Part shown: positions 1-6,106 of the stretch, piece by piece
How the letters are laid out: the number at the start of each line of letters is the position of its first letter
How positions within the stretch are numbered: position 1 is the stretch's first letter
Assembly (NCBI GenBank): GCA_937942465.1
Contig: CALDEO010000242.1
Coordinates: 1 to 6,106 of the forward strand
Source: an uncultured Saprospiraceae bacterium
GTDB lineage: Bacteria > Bacteroidota > Bacteroidia > Chitinophagales > Saprospiraceae
DNA length: 6,106 nucleotides
Direction of reading: 5' to 3'
Program-made: the position numbers and the translations under genes
The notes under the pieces: model-generated
Database searches by the model: none
Told to the model about the DNA's origin: nothing
The model's input: the letters and a program-made list of their open reading frames with translations, nothing else

Positions 1-1
1 T

Positions 2-835
2 ATCAATAAAATCATATTATCCTGTTGTTTACTCTTTATTTCTGTGGGGTATATATCAGCACAAGATCAGATCGTCCTTAAGGATGGTAAAAAGATAAGT
101 TGCGAAATCAAAGAAGTAAGTGATAGTGTCATCAAGTATGTTGAGATAGAGGATGCCAATCAAGTGGTATTTACGATAAACAGAGGGCAGATCCGTGAGA
201 TTAAGTTTTCTTATGGAAAGGTAATCGAAGAGGCACCAGAAGCTACAAATGATGCCTATTACTATGATGATAAGAAAAGAAACATAAAAGTAAATTTTAT
301 ATCTATAGCAGCCGATGCGTTGGTACTTACTTACGAGCAGGCTATCAATCCTTATTCTAGTTGGGAGGTCTCTACCAAGCTCATTGGTATTGGGTTCAAT
401 GATGAGATTGACGATCAGGGTTTTGCTCTGACTGGTGGATATAAGATCAAGCTTAAGTCTATCACCAATAAAAGTGGTTACAGACCGGATCACCTCATGC
501 ACGGGTCGTATTTACGATTTGGAGCAGGTGTTGGTTTTACCAATGATGACAATGCATTCACGCAGAGAAGTATGAATGTAGTACATGGTGGTATCGATAT
601 AGGTAAGCAATGGATCTTACAAAATAAGATAGCACTTGATTTATATGCTGGCTATCACTACACTGGTGGATCATTCAAGAGGACGAGCAACGGCACAACA
701 GATGATTCCTTTGATACATTTTTTAATCATGGAGATCTTGCAGGTGAGGATAACTCTGCTTTTTCATTTGGCCTTCGTATAGGATATTTATTTTCAAAAA
801 ATGGAGAGGGTAAGAGCTCTGGCAAGAAAAGATAA
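2..835 (+). CDS. Secreted/outer-membrane beta-barrel protein, 5'-truncated by window edge
   Basis: The reading frame is open from base 2, so the gene starts before the window; 277 residues are visible. The first codons encode a hydrophobic stretch (ILSCCLLFISVGYISA) ending in a signal-peptidase-I-like site ISA before QDQ at about base 62. The GTG at 44 lies inside this signal peptide and is not the true start. The mature protein begins with a roughly 60-residue module (IVLKDGKKISCEIKEV, then a stretch ending IREIKFSYGKV), a pattern common at the N-terminus of Bacteroidota secreted proteins. Next come a short acidic/Tyr linker and alternating amphipathic strands rich in Gly and aromatics (for example YLRFGAGVGF, LDLYAGYHYTGG, FSFGLRIGYLF), typical of a small outer-membrane barrel. 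A basic tail (GKSSGKKR) follows the last strand. The substrate or role is not recognisable. It converges on the barrel gene at 947-2263 and ends just before a strong terminator. Confidence 0.8.
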   Translation: MNKIILSCCLLFISVGYISAQDQIVLKDGKKISCEIKEVSDSVIKYVEIEDANQVVFTINRGQIREIKFSYGKVIEEAPEATNDAYYYDDKKRNIKVNFISIAADALVLTYEQAINPYSSWEVSTKLIGIGFNDEIDDQGFALTGGYKIKLKSITNKSGYRPDHLMHGSYLRFGAGVGFTNDDNAFTQRSMNVVHGGIDIGKQWILQNKIALDLYAGYHYTGGSFKRTSNGTTDDSFDTFFNHGDLAGEDNSAFSFGLRIGYLFSKNGEGKSSGKKR

Positions 836-860
836 GTGATACAATAAAAGCAGTTAACCA

Positions 861-898
861 AAAGGCAAGAACATCATACGATGTTCTTGCCTTTTTTT
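861..898. terminator. Intrinsic terminator between convergent genes
   Basis: A perfect 15-bp inverted repeat (861-875 and 880-894) encloses a 4-base loop ATAC. The stem core is GGCAAGAACATC. It runs into seven T residues (892-898) on the + strand, so it is a textbook rho-independent terminator for the gene ending at 835. On the minus strand the stem is followed by TTTTGGTT, a weaker U-tract, so it may also stop transcripts of the gene ending at 947. Confidence 0.93.
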
Positions 899-946
899 AT
901 TTTTTTGATGGATTGTAATCTACTGCACATTAAAGGCCAAGCGTTC

Positions 947-2263
947 TTACAAATGTACACTTGCTCCAAGCCTAAAATTGGTGGATCTGGTATTCTGCAT
1001 ATCCATCAATCCTAGTATATTGTCGCTGTATGCATTGAGTTGCAGCCATCCTAGATTGATACCTAGACCGGCACCGATATTCGTAGGGTTATCATTGATA
1101 TAGGCATACTGTCCAGATAGGTGTAGTCTTCCTAGTTGTTTTCTATATTGCAGTGCTATTGCCCATTGATTGGGCCCATCGTGATTGATCATATAAGTAC
1201 TTATACCCACAATCTGACTTGGATCTATTTCATACGTTGTAGACACGTTATATCTGCCTGCCAGCGCTGTTTCGTATTCGTTTTCGGTAGTTTCTATTTG
1301 TAAGATGTTGTAGAGGCTGTCTTGCAATTCAAAATTGTCAGAGTCCTTTATCAACTTTACTAAGTCTACACCTTCATAACTATAACTGTCACTGCTAGTA
1401 TAGTTTTGTACTCTTTTAGTCCATTTGATTTTTCCGATATCTAGAGCACTTGCTTTGATATTCCATCGGTCATTGACATCGATGCCTATGCCTAGATCCA
1501 CTCCATAACCTACATTAGAGCTGAGTCCACTATATCGGATGGCATCGAAGTCTACTTCGAAATCTGATAAGTCTGTGTATGCTAATACTCCACTACTATT
1601 TAACTGGTATTGATTGTCAAACTGTAGTGCATAGTACTCACTATCTGTAGTGATATTGATCTGTGACTGGCTTGTAGAGAGATCCTCGATACCACTGAGT
1701 ACTTTAAATCTACCTCCAACGGATATATTACCTATTTTTTTAGCTAGACCTAGATACACCTCATGATATGATCTTAAGCCAAAGTTAGGGCCTATTGATA
1801 ACTGCTCATCAAGATATTGTGCATTCCCTTCTAGTCCTAGTTTTACAAGCTCGTCTGTATATTCGGCGTAAGCCATCAACTTGACATTGTAGCCTGCAGA
1901 GATGGTTATAGACTTGGTTGTGACATGTAGCGCAAGACCCTGTAGATCTAGATAGTTTTGGTAGTGATTAGATGGTTCTACTACACTTAGAGCAGTGGTT
2001 GCATCTATGGTATTTATATTGTTTGAGCTCGATATGATATCCCCATAAGCGATGCCCTTGTATCTATTGCTATTGAATATACCAGGTAGTCCGATCACAA
2101 TAGTCGAGTCCATCGTCTGTGCAGGATTGAGGCTATTGAGTATCGTATGGTCTGATGACAATTGACCGATTAGATCAAATTGTGCAGTACCATGCATCAT
2201 GGTACTCAGCGTTAGTATAATGATTAAGATTAAGTTCTTCACGGTCATCTTATTTTTGAACAT
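947..2263 (-). CDS. DUF5723-like outer-membrane beta-barrel protein (porin-like)
   Basis: The product has 438 residues. An N-terminal signal peptide (hydrophobic LILIIILTLSTMM) ends in GTAQ, with cleavage likely before Gln. The mature start contains SLNPAQTMDS, the early Asn-Pro-Ala signature I associate with the DUF5723 family and related FadL/PorV-like barrels of Bacteroidota. The rest alternates short amphipathic strands and polar turns, rich in Gly, Tyr, Asn and Ser, and ends in a strand LGASVHL as expected for barrel insertion. Family members are predicted outer-membrane proteins with no assigned substrate. The start overlaps the end of the upstream lipoprotein gene by 14 bp, which suggests translational coupling and joint function. 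A second in-frame ATG at 2248 lies one base past the upstream stop, follows an A-rich stretch and also gives a complete signal peptide (433 aa), so either start is possible. The family name is from recall; barrel topology is an inference. Confidence 0.8.
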   Translation of the reverse strand: MFKNKMTVKNLILIIILTLSTMMHGTAQFDLIGQLSSDHTILNSLNPAQTMDSTIVIGLPGIFNSNRYKGIAYGDIISSSNNINTIDATTALSVVEPSNHYQNYLDLQGLALHVTTKSITISAGYNVKLMAYAEYTDELVKLGLEGNAQYLDEQLSIGPNFGLRSYHEVYLGLAKKIGNISVGGRFKVLSGIEDLSTSQSQINITTDSEYYALQFDNQYQLNSSGVLAYTDLSDFEVDFDAIRYSGLSSNVGYGVDLGIGIDVNDRWNIKASALDIGKIKWTKRVQNYTSSDSYSYEGVDLVKLIKDSDNFELQDSLYNILQIETTENEYETALAGRYNVSTTYEIDPSQIVGISTYMINHDGPNQWAIALQYRKQLGRLHLSGQYAYINDNPTNIGAGLGINLGWLQLNAYSDNILGLMDMQNTRSTNFRLGASVHL

Positions 2264-3788
2264 TGATGATAGCCCCTATTTTGATATCGATACCGTAGTC
2301 TTCATAGATCCACTGAGGACCCTCTTGACCTTCGGTATTGTTAAATTTGGCTTTGATGGCAATTTGTTCTGCACTCCTAATTTTCGCGAAAGCGGCATTG
2401 TCAAACGTAGTATATCGTATAGATGTTGGTGAGTCATTAGTCGAGCCAGCTGATGTGTCGGCACCAGCTACTTGATATGCCTCATCTCTAAATAACGAGT
2501 CAATTGCAACTCCATTTGCGTCAAGCATATAAGCTTGCACTTCCATTTTGTATGGAAATTTATTTTCTGTGATGAGTTTGAATTCTGCATTGATAACCTC
2601 TTCGTAACTGCTCAAGTCAATATCAAAAGTATCACCAAGTATGAGATCGTTGATACTAGTCTCCAGTGGCAACTCTATAGCGATATCAACATTGTAAAAA
2701 CTGGTGTCAGTCAGAAATCCAATGATAGAATCATCATTATCAGGATTACCAGTGGCAGTAACGTCATATCTCACAAGTTTTACTTTCTCATTAAAGACGG
2801 TCTGGATATTAGAGTTGGTTTTGTCTAATATAAATTCGCTGTATGCGACGGTACCTTTCTCGTCTAGAGTGGGGTAGTTAAAGTCAAAACCCTCATCGAT
2901 AAATGTACCTTCGACATTAGATTTTTCACCGTTTACATTGGTCAATTCTAGTTTGTTAAACTTAGTCCTTACGGGAAATCCAAACGAGTTTTGAACCTTG
3001 ATTGTCAATTTTGGATCTTCAAAATCAAATCCACCACTGATCCAAGTACTGTATACTCCGATCGTGATCACTTCTCCAGATTCTGAACTATTATTTTGAG
3101 TGAAAAATCCTTCAATATATTTGAATGCTAGTAGGCTGAAATTGAGACCCGCTTCATCTAGTGTGATGAGATCGCCAGAGGCTGTGGTAGCTTCATAGAA
3201 TATCGATAAGTTATTGTCATCTGATATCAATGTCCATCCTTCAAGATCATAGTATGGAGTAGAGAATGACTCTCCATAAATGCCGTCCTCATGTATGTCA
3301 AAAGTCTGACTGAATACAGCACCATCTTTAGTGATCTGAGGTATAAATATGCGAATAGATATTTTTTCTTGAACGGCACTCTTGACTCTATATTGGAGAC
3401 TGTTCCTAGTGAAAGTCGCTTTGTTTAAGATAAATCCTCCTTCAAATGGGACTAGATCTTCAAGAGACAGAACCGTCTCAGGAGCTGGTAATGGTAGTTC
3501 TCCGATTACAATACCCGGCACTGGAGGAAAAGTTGTCGCCGTAGTGTTACGGATCACATTACCGTTGTAAAAGATGGTCACTTTACCTTCGTCATCTACG
3601 AGGATAGAGGTATTGTCACCAGTAGATTGTTCTATATCTAGTATTCTGGCAGTCGTATTGACTAGAGGTACGGCATAGCTCCCATTGAGGTTGACGACCT
3701 CAGTAGTATCACCTGAGGGTACGTCGTAGCACCCCCATAGGATGAGACTGCTAGAGAGTAACAATAATAATAAACGTATGTTATTCAT
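2250..3788 (-). CDS. Predicted lipoprotein of unknown function paired with the DUF5723-like barrel
   Basis: The product has 512 residues from the ATG at 3788. It begins MNNIR, followed by a Leu/Ser-rich core and LWGC with Cys20 as the probable lipidated residue; Trp at position 18 is unusual in a lipobox, but the context is otherwise normal. The mature chain is acidic and predicted beta-rich, with repeated short strands separated by Gly/Asn/Asp turns and no catalytic motif that I recognise. A segment near residues 235-270 (FDFEDPKLTIKVQNSFGFPV) resembles an Ig-like or transthyretin-like strand pattern. The frame stays open up to a TTG at 3836, but that codon lies inside the promoter -7 element, so 3788 is chosen. 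The overlap with the downstream barrel gene suggests a lipoprotein-barrel unit in the outer membrane. The function is unknown; localisation is inferred from the signal peptide. Confidence 0.82.
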   Translation of the reverse strand: MNNIRLLLLLLSSSLILWGCYDVPSGDTTEVVNLNGSYAVPLVNTTARILDIEQSTGDNTSILVDDEGKVTIFYNGNVIRNTTATTFPPVPGIVIGELPLPAPETVLSLEDLVPFEGGFILNKATFTRNSLQYRVKSAVQEKISIRIFIPQITKDGAVFSQTFDIHEDGIYGESFSTPYYDLEGWTLISDDNNLSIFYEATTASGDLITLDEAGLNFSLLAFKYIEGFFTQNNSSESGEVITIGVYSTWISGGFDFEDPKLTIKVQNSFGFPVRTKFNKLELTNVNGEKSNVEGTFIDEGFDFNYPTLDEKGTVAYSEFILDKTNSNIQTVFNEKVKLVRYDVTATGNPDNDDSIIGFLTDTSFYNVDIAIELPLETSINDLILGDTFDIDLSSYEEVINAEFKLITENKFPYKMEVQAYMLDANGVAIDSLFRDEAYQVAGADTSAGSTNDSPTSIRYTTFDNAAFAKIRSAEQIAIKAKFNNTEGQEGPQWIYEDYGIDIKIGAIINVQK

Positions 3789-3982
3789 ATTAAGGAGTAT
3801 TGATCTTACAGTAATAAGACGATTATCTTGGTACAAAGGTACAGATAAGGGATTGTATTACACCTGATTATAAGACTAGATGTCGGTTTTTTGCCATGAT
3901 GTGATATTATCTCTTGACAGAAGTGTCTGTGATGCAGCGGTATACGATGCGTATTGTTTAGCAACAGTTATATGAGTGCATA
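3789..3982. other. Intergenic region between ars operon and lipoprotein operon
   Basis: This 194-base gap holds the promoter at 3834-3863 and two weak inverted repeats: ACAGA/TCTGT at 3917-3930 (4-base loop) and ATACG/CGTAT at 3942-3954 (3-base loop). Neither is followed by a U-tract on the minus strand, so no clear intrinsic terminator for the ars operon is visible. I see no small ORF or RNA gene here. Confidence 0.5.
3834..3863 (-). promoter_or_regulatory. Bacteroidota-type promoter for the lipoprotein/barrel operon
   Basis: Read on the minus strand, positions 3841-3834 are TACCTTTG, a full match to the Bacteroidota -7 consensus TAnnTTTG. Exactly 19 bases upstream, positions 3863-3861 read GTG against the -33 consensus TTG (two of three). 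The expected start site is near 3828, giving a leader of about 40 bases before the ATG at 3788. The spacing and placement make this convincing, but it has not been tested. Confidence 0.68.
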
Positions 3983-4636
3983 TTATTTGGATAGAGACTT
4001 TTGATGGATCAACTGCCAGCTCCATACGGCCATGATGCTACCGATGATCGGTGCAAGGATGTATGCCCAGATGTGCTCTAGATTCATCGCGATAACGGCA
4101 GGCGCTATAGATCGAGCCGGATTCATAGAAGCGCCGGTAATAGGTCCTGCAAATAATGCCTCTAGCATGACGACCATACCGATTGCGATCCCAGCGATGG
4201 CTCCTTGCTCTTTGGATCCAGTAGCTACATTGATGATGACAAACATCAAGAAATATGTAAGTATAATCTCAAGGATAAATGTCTGCATGACCGAGCCCGC
4301 TGGTAATGTCTCACCCATTGTGGTCGCATCCGAGAATAAAAATCGAAGTATTATACTCGCCAGGAATGCACCCAGTAGTTGTGCAGCGAGATAAGGTAGT
4401 ATTTCCCTTTTCGGGAATCTCTTAGCCACCCAAAAACCTATAGTCACAGCGGGATTGAAATGTGCTCCTGAGACCTCGCCAACAGCATAGATCATGGCAG
4501 ATACGATGAGCCCAAAAGTCATAGCGATACCCACATGCGTCACGGCACCACCACTGACTTGATCAATTATGATTGCGCCTGTACCACAGAACACTAAAGC
4601 AAATGTCCCTATGAATTCTGAAATATATCGACTCAT
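3983..4636 (-). CDS. MIP-family aquaporin/aquaglyceroporin of the arsenic operon (AqpS-like, NIP-like filter)
   Basis: A 217-residue inner-membrane channel with six hydrophobic helices (roughly 5-27, 35-53, 80-100, 116-137, 145-163, 188-210). Both half-helix signatures are present: HFNPAVT with Asn61-Pro-Ala and SMNPARS with Asn172-Pro-Ala-Arg. Aligned by eye to AqpZ and plant NIPs, the aromatic/arginine filter is Phe41, Ala160, Ala169, Arg175. The His and Thr of the water-specific AqpZ are both replaced by Ala, which implies a wider pore. The segment FAGPITGASMNPARS closely resembles plant NIPs, a subfamily known to pass arsenous acid. The start is the ATG at 4636 because it overlaps the arsC stop as ATGA; an in-frame GTG at 4669 would overlap arsC by 37 bases. 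Position at the end of an ars operon suggests downhill As(OH)3 exit, as shown for AqpS of Sinorhizobium meliloti. Substrate is inferred. Confidence 0.9.
   Translation of the reverse strand: MSRYISEFIGTFALVFCGTGAIIIDQVSGGAVTHVGIAMTFGLIVSAMIYAVGEVSGAHFNPAVTIGFWVAKRFPKREILPYLAAQLLGAFLASIILRFLFSDATTMGETLPAGSVMQTFILEIILTYFLMFVIINVATGSKEQGAIAGIAIGMVVMLEALFAGPITGASMNPARSIAPAVIAMNLEHIWAYILAPIIGSIMAVWSWQLIHQKSLSK
4633..4636 (-). other. ATGA stop/start overlap, arsC to aquaporin
   Basis: On the minus strand the aquaporin ATG (4636-4634) and the arsC TGA (4635-4633) share bases as ATGA. This arrangement usually means termination-reinitiation coupling. It would keep production of reductase and channel in step, and it decides the aquaporin start. 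Confidence 0.8.
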
Positions 4637-5250
4637 TTGGATTGTGATATTTGATTGAATACGTAGCACATTTCTGTTGCGATCTGGATACTTCGTTCTA
4701 GATATTTTTCTGATTGTAGTGGACTGTCGTCGAATGCTTTCGGATCATCATAAGTGATTGCTATTTTTTGATCTGCGCCAGTAACTATAGGGCAATTAAC
4801 ATCGGCATGATCGCAAGTCATCACAGCTATAAATGATGACTGAGGATTGTACCAGTGATCATATCGCTTACTGAAAGCTATAATAGGGTATGCCTTATCG
4901 GAATATTGAATAGCGTAATTGGGGTTGACTCCAGTAGACAACTCATTGATTTTAAAACCTTGAGTCACTAGGGTGGCCTGCACCATAGGGTACATAGCAG
5001 TTGCCTCAGTGCCTCCGCTATACAATTGAATATTTGAGACATCGTAATAATGCGCAGCTACTTGAGCCCATATCTGTGCTAGATGTGACCTACGAGAATT
5101 ATGAGTACATATAAAATTGATCTGTGCTGCGCCATATTTTGTAATAGCATTGCTGATGCTTGTTGCTAGTATCTGTAGTGTTTCTTGTCTAGCTGAGCTA
5201 ATAGTCTCTCTAGGTAGCTTATTGATCGATTCTAATATCGGTGCATACAT
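4633..5250 (-). CDS. arsC: Arsenate reductase, LMW protein-tyrosine-phosphatase fold
   Basis: A 205-residue cytoplasmic enzyme predicted to reduce arsenate to arsenite. The phosphatase P-loop CX5R is Cys48-THNSR-Arg54 followed by Ser55. A second cysteine pair, Cys146 and Cys153, lies in TCDHADVNCP with the same CX6C spacing as Cys82/Cys89 of the thioredoxin-coupled Staphylococcus aureus ArsC. An Asp-Asp-Pro at 168-170 fits the general acid. All three redox cysteines are therefore present, arguing for arsenate reduction over simple phosphotyrosine hydrolysis. Compared with the roughly 130-residue S. aureus type, there is an extension of about 40 residues before the P-loop strand, predicted helical, as I recall for Bacteroidota homologues. 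The gene starts 22 bases after the DUF6428-like stop and its stop overlaps the aquaporin ATG, so it is the third gene of the operon. Confidence 0.88.
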   Translation of the reverse strand: MYAPILESINKLPRETISSARQETLQILATSISNAITKYGAAQINFICTHNSRRSHLAQIWAQVAAHYYDVSNIQLYSGGTEATAMYPMVQATLVTQGFKINELSTGVNPNYAIQYSDKAYPIIAFSKRYDHWYNPQSSFIAVMTCDHADVNCPIVTGADQKIAITYDDPKAFDDSPLQSEKYLERSIQIATEMCYVFNQISQSK

Positions 5251-5272
5251 ATGTGATAAGATCTAGTATATT

Positions 5273-5737
5273 TTAGCAACAGCCTGATCCAGGAGTACAT
5301 GCATTCGCCGTAAGGCTAGAAAGGTCAAATTTAGGTTTCTCTTGAGGTACTCCGCATTGATCTTTGGCGAGACAATCAGTCTGCTTATTGATCAACATAA
5401 ATTGCTTACCATCATGACCAAGGTCATACTTACCGATCGTGCTACCTTGATATTCTACTTCGATATCGAGATCACCGAGTTCTAGGACTTTTTCTGATAG
5501 TTCTATGATGTTCACGAGCTTCTCAGGGTGTAGTCGATGGTCGTAGTCGTCTGCTTCCCATAGTTGAAAGTTGGCCTTGAGTTCCGATCTCCTAGTGCCA
5601 CCACAGTCGATAAAGTCCTTGCTCACTTTACCTACCTCCGTCACGTGGAAGTGATTGGGTACGAGGCTACCATCTGGTAGGGCAAATGCTATCTGAGTAG
5701 ACTCAGCGAGTATTGTTTTTATTTCTGAAATTTTCAT
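5273..5737 (-). CDS. DUF6428-like protein of ars operon, Cys-rich C-terminus, function unknown
   Basis: A 154-residue predicted soluble protein with no signal peptide. I recognise it as the DUF6428-type protein found next to arsR in Bacteroidota; no biochemical function is known to me. The body is acidic, with an early PNHFHVTEVG (His29, His31), Cys45 in DCGGTRR, and a central helix around residues 71-87. The C-terminal third carries five more cysteines: Cys122 and Cys128 in DCLAKDQC, then Cys147, Cys153 and Cys154 in CTPGSGCC at the very end. This pattern suggests binding of a soft metal or As(III), but that is inference. The start is the ATG at 5737, 17 bases after the arsR stop. The frame is open to 5848, but that extension would overlap arsR by 94 bases and add an unrelated hydrophobic segment. 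It is the second gene of the operon. Confidence 0.83.
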   Translation of the reverse strand: MKISEIKTILAESTQIAFALPDGSLVPNHFHVTEVGKVSKDFIDCGGTRRSELKANFQLWEADDYDHRLHPEKLVNIIELSEKVLELGDLDIEVEYQGSTIGKYDLGHDGKQFMLINKQTDCLAKDQCGVPQEKPKFDLSSLTANACTPGSGCC

Positions 5738-5754
5738 AATTCTATATTTATCGA

Positions 5755-6090
5755 TTAACAACAAGATGAAGAGTCCGATGAGAATCCATGACCGAGTAAT
5801 ACATTGAAGTAGCCTTTGATCTGGTGATATATTTCTTGATTGATACAATAGCAGATAGATGTCCCCTCGATGGTCCCTTTGATCAGGTTAATATTTTTCA
5901 TCTCCTTGAGGTGTTGAGAGATCGTCGGCTGTGATAGTCCGATAACATCTACGATATCACCACATACACAGCTATTCACTTTGATGAGATGCTGGAGTAT
6001 AGCAATACGTGCAGGATGGCCCAGTACTTTAGCATAGCTGGCTATTAAGTTTTGCTCGGCAGTGTATATTTCAGCTTTCGTAAGTCCCAT
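5755..6090 (-). CDS. arsR: ArsR/SmtB-family arsenic-responsive transcriptional repressor
   Basis: A 111-residue winged-helix regulator. LGHPARIAILQHL (23-35) is the typical opening helix, and a Cys41-Val-Cys43 pair precedes the helix-turn-helix (IVDVIGLSQPTISQHLKEM, about 46-64). This CVC position matches the As(III)-sensing CVCDLC of R773 ArsR. The wing region (LIKGTIEGTSICYC) adds Cys80 and Cys82, and the protein ends SSSCC (Cys110, Cys111). The expected role is to repress its own operon until As(III) binds, then release DNA. It is the first gene of arsR, DUF6428-like, arsC, aquaporin; the operator and promoter should lie upstream, largely beyond the window, with only 16 bases visible after the ATG at 6090. 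Another ATG at 6106 is out of frame and meets a stop after three codons. Sb(III) sensing is also possible. Confidence 0.92.
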   Translation of the reverse strand: MGLTKAEIYTAEQNLIASYAKVLGHPARIAILQHLIKVNSCVCGDIVDVIGLSQPTISQHLKEMKNINLIKGTIEGTSICYCINQEIYHQIKGYFNVLLGHGFSSDSSSCC

Positions 6091-6106
6091 AGCTTTATTT
6101 GTTCAT

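Noticed and set aside
44..46. GTG as the start of the first + strand gene
   Set aside because: The frame is open to base 2 and the upstream codons encode the hydrophobic core of a signal peptide that the GTG would cut in half.
56..502. Minus-strand 148-codon ORF opposite the first gene
   Set aside because: Antisense to a clear secreted-protein frame, with composition and motifs that match no family I recognise.
2199..2432. Small + strand ORFs opposite the lipoprotein, barrel and aquaporin genes (also 2535-2828, 3382-3570, 4032-4394)
   Set aside because: They lie wholly antisense to well-supported genes, have no recognisable domain, and look like frame shadows.
3789..3836. TTG start at 3836 extending the lipoprotein by 16 residues
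   Set aside because: The codon lies inside the TACCTTTG promoter element and would bury the lipoprotein signal sequence behind a polar leader; ATG at 3788 fits better.
3871..3892. GAC/GTC hairpin followed by T6 on the + strand as a terminator
   Set aside because: The stem is about 3 bp and no + strand gene ends nearby.
3917..3954. Two short hairpins as an ars operon terminator
   Set aside because: Stems are only 5 bp and neither is followed by a run of T on the minus strand.
4637..4669. GTG start at 4669 for the aquaporin
   Set aside because: It would overlap arsC by 37 bases, whereas the ATG at 4636 forms a classic ATGA junction and begins directly with the first helix.
5738..5848. 37-residue N-terminal extension of the DUF6428-like protein with a hydrophobic run
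   Set aside because: It overlaps the arsR coding region by 94 bases in another frame; MKISEIK at 5737 is a natural start with a 17-base gap after arsR.

Overview
The window looks like a stretch of a Bacteroidota chromosome, possibly Saprospiraceae-like. This rests on moderately low GC, ribosome-binding sites without clear Shine-Dalgarno sequences, a promoter matching the TTG-N19-TAnnTTTG type, Bacteroidota-style outer-membrane proteins, and an ars operon layout (arsR, a DUF6428-like gene, an LMW-PTP-type arsC, a MIP channel) that I associate with this phylum. The lineage is inferred from family recall, not from a search.

Layout. At the left edge, on the + strand, is the 3' part of a secreted or outer-membrane beta-barrel protein whose start lies before the window. 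It ends at a near-ideal hairpin terminator (861-898) shared with a convergent minus-strand pair. That pair is a 512-aa predicted lipoprotein (2250-3788), followed with a 14-bp overlap by a DUF5723-like outer-membrane barrel (947-2263). A Bacteroidota-type promoter (3834-3863) sits about 46 bases upstream of the lipoprotein ATG. The only other gene-free stretch of note, 3789-3982, holds that promoter and two weak hairpins.

The right 2.1 kb is a tightly packed minus-strand arsenic operon, transcribed arsR, DUF6428-like, arsC, aquaporin. ArsR should sense As(III) and release the operon. ArsC should reduce arsenate to arsenite using an active-site Cys and a CX6C redox pair. The MIP channel, whose aromatic/arginine filter reads Phe-Ala-Ala-Arg, is a plausible downhill exit for arsenous acid. 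No ArsB or Acr3 pump is present in the window. The most interesting piece is the DUF6428-like protein: it has no known function, a Cys-rich C-terminal tail, and a terminal Cys-Cys also seen at the end of ArsR. I see no mobile element, CRISPR array, tRNA or rRNA.
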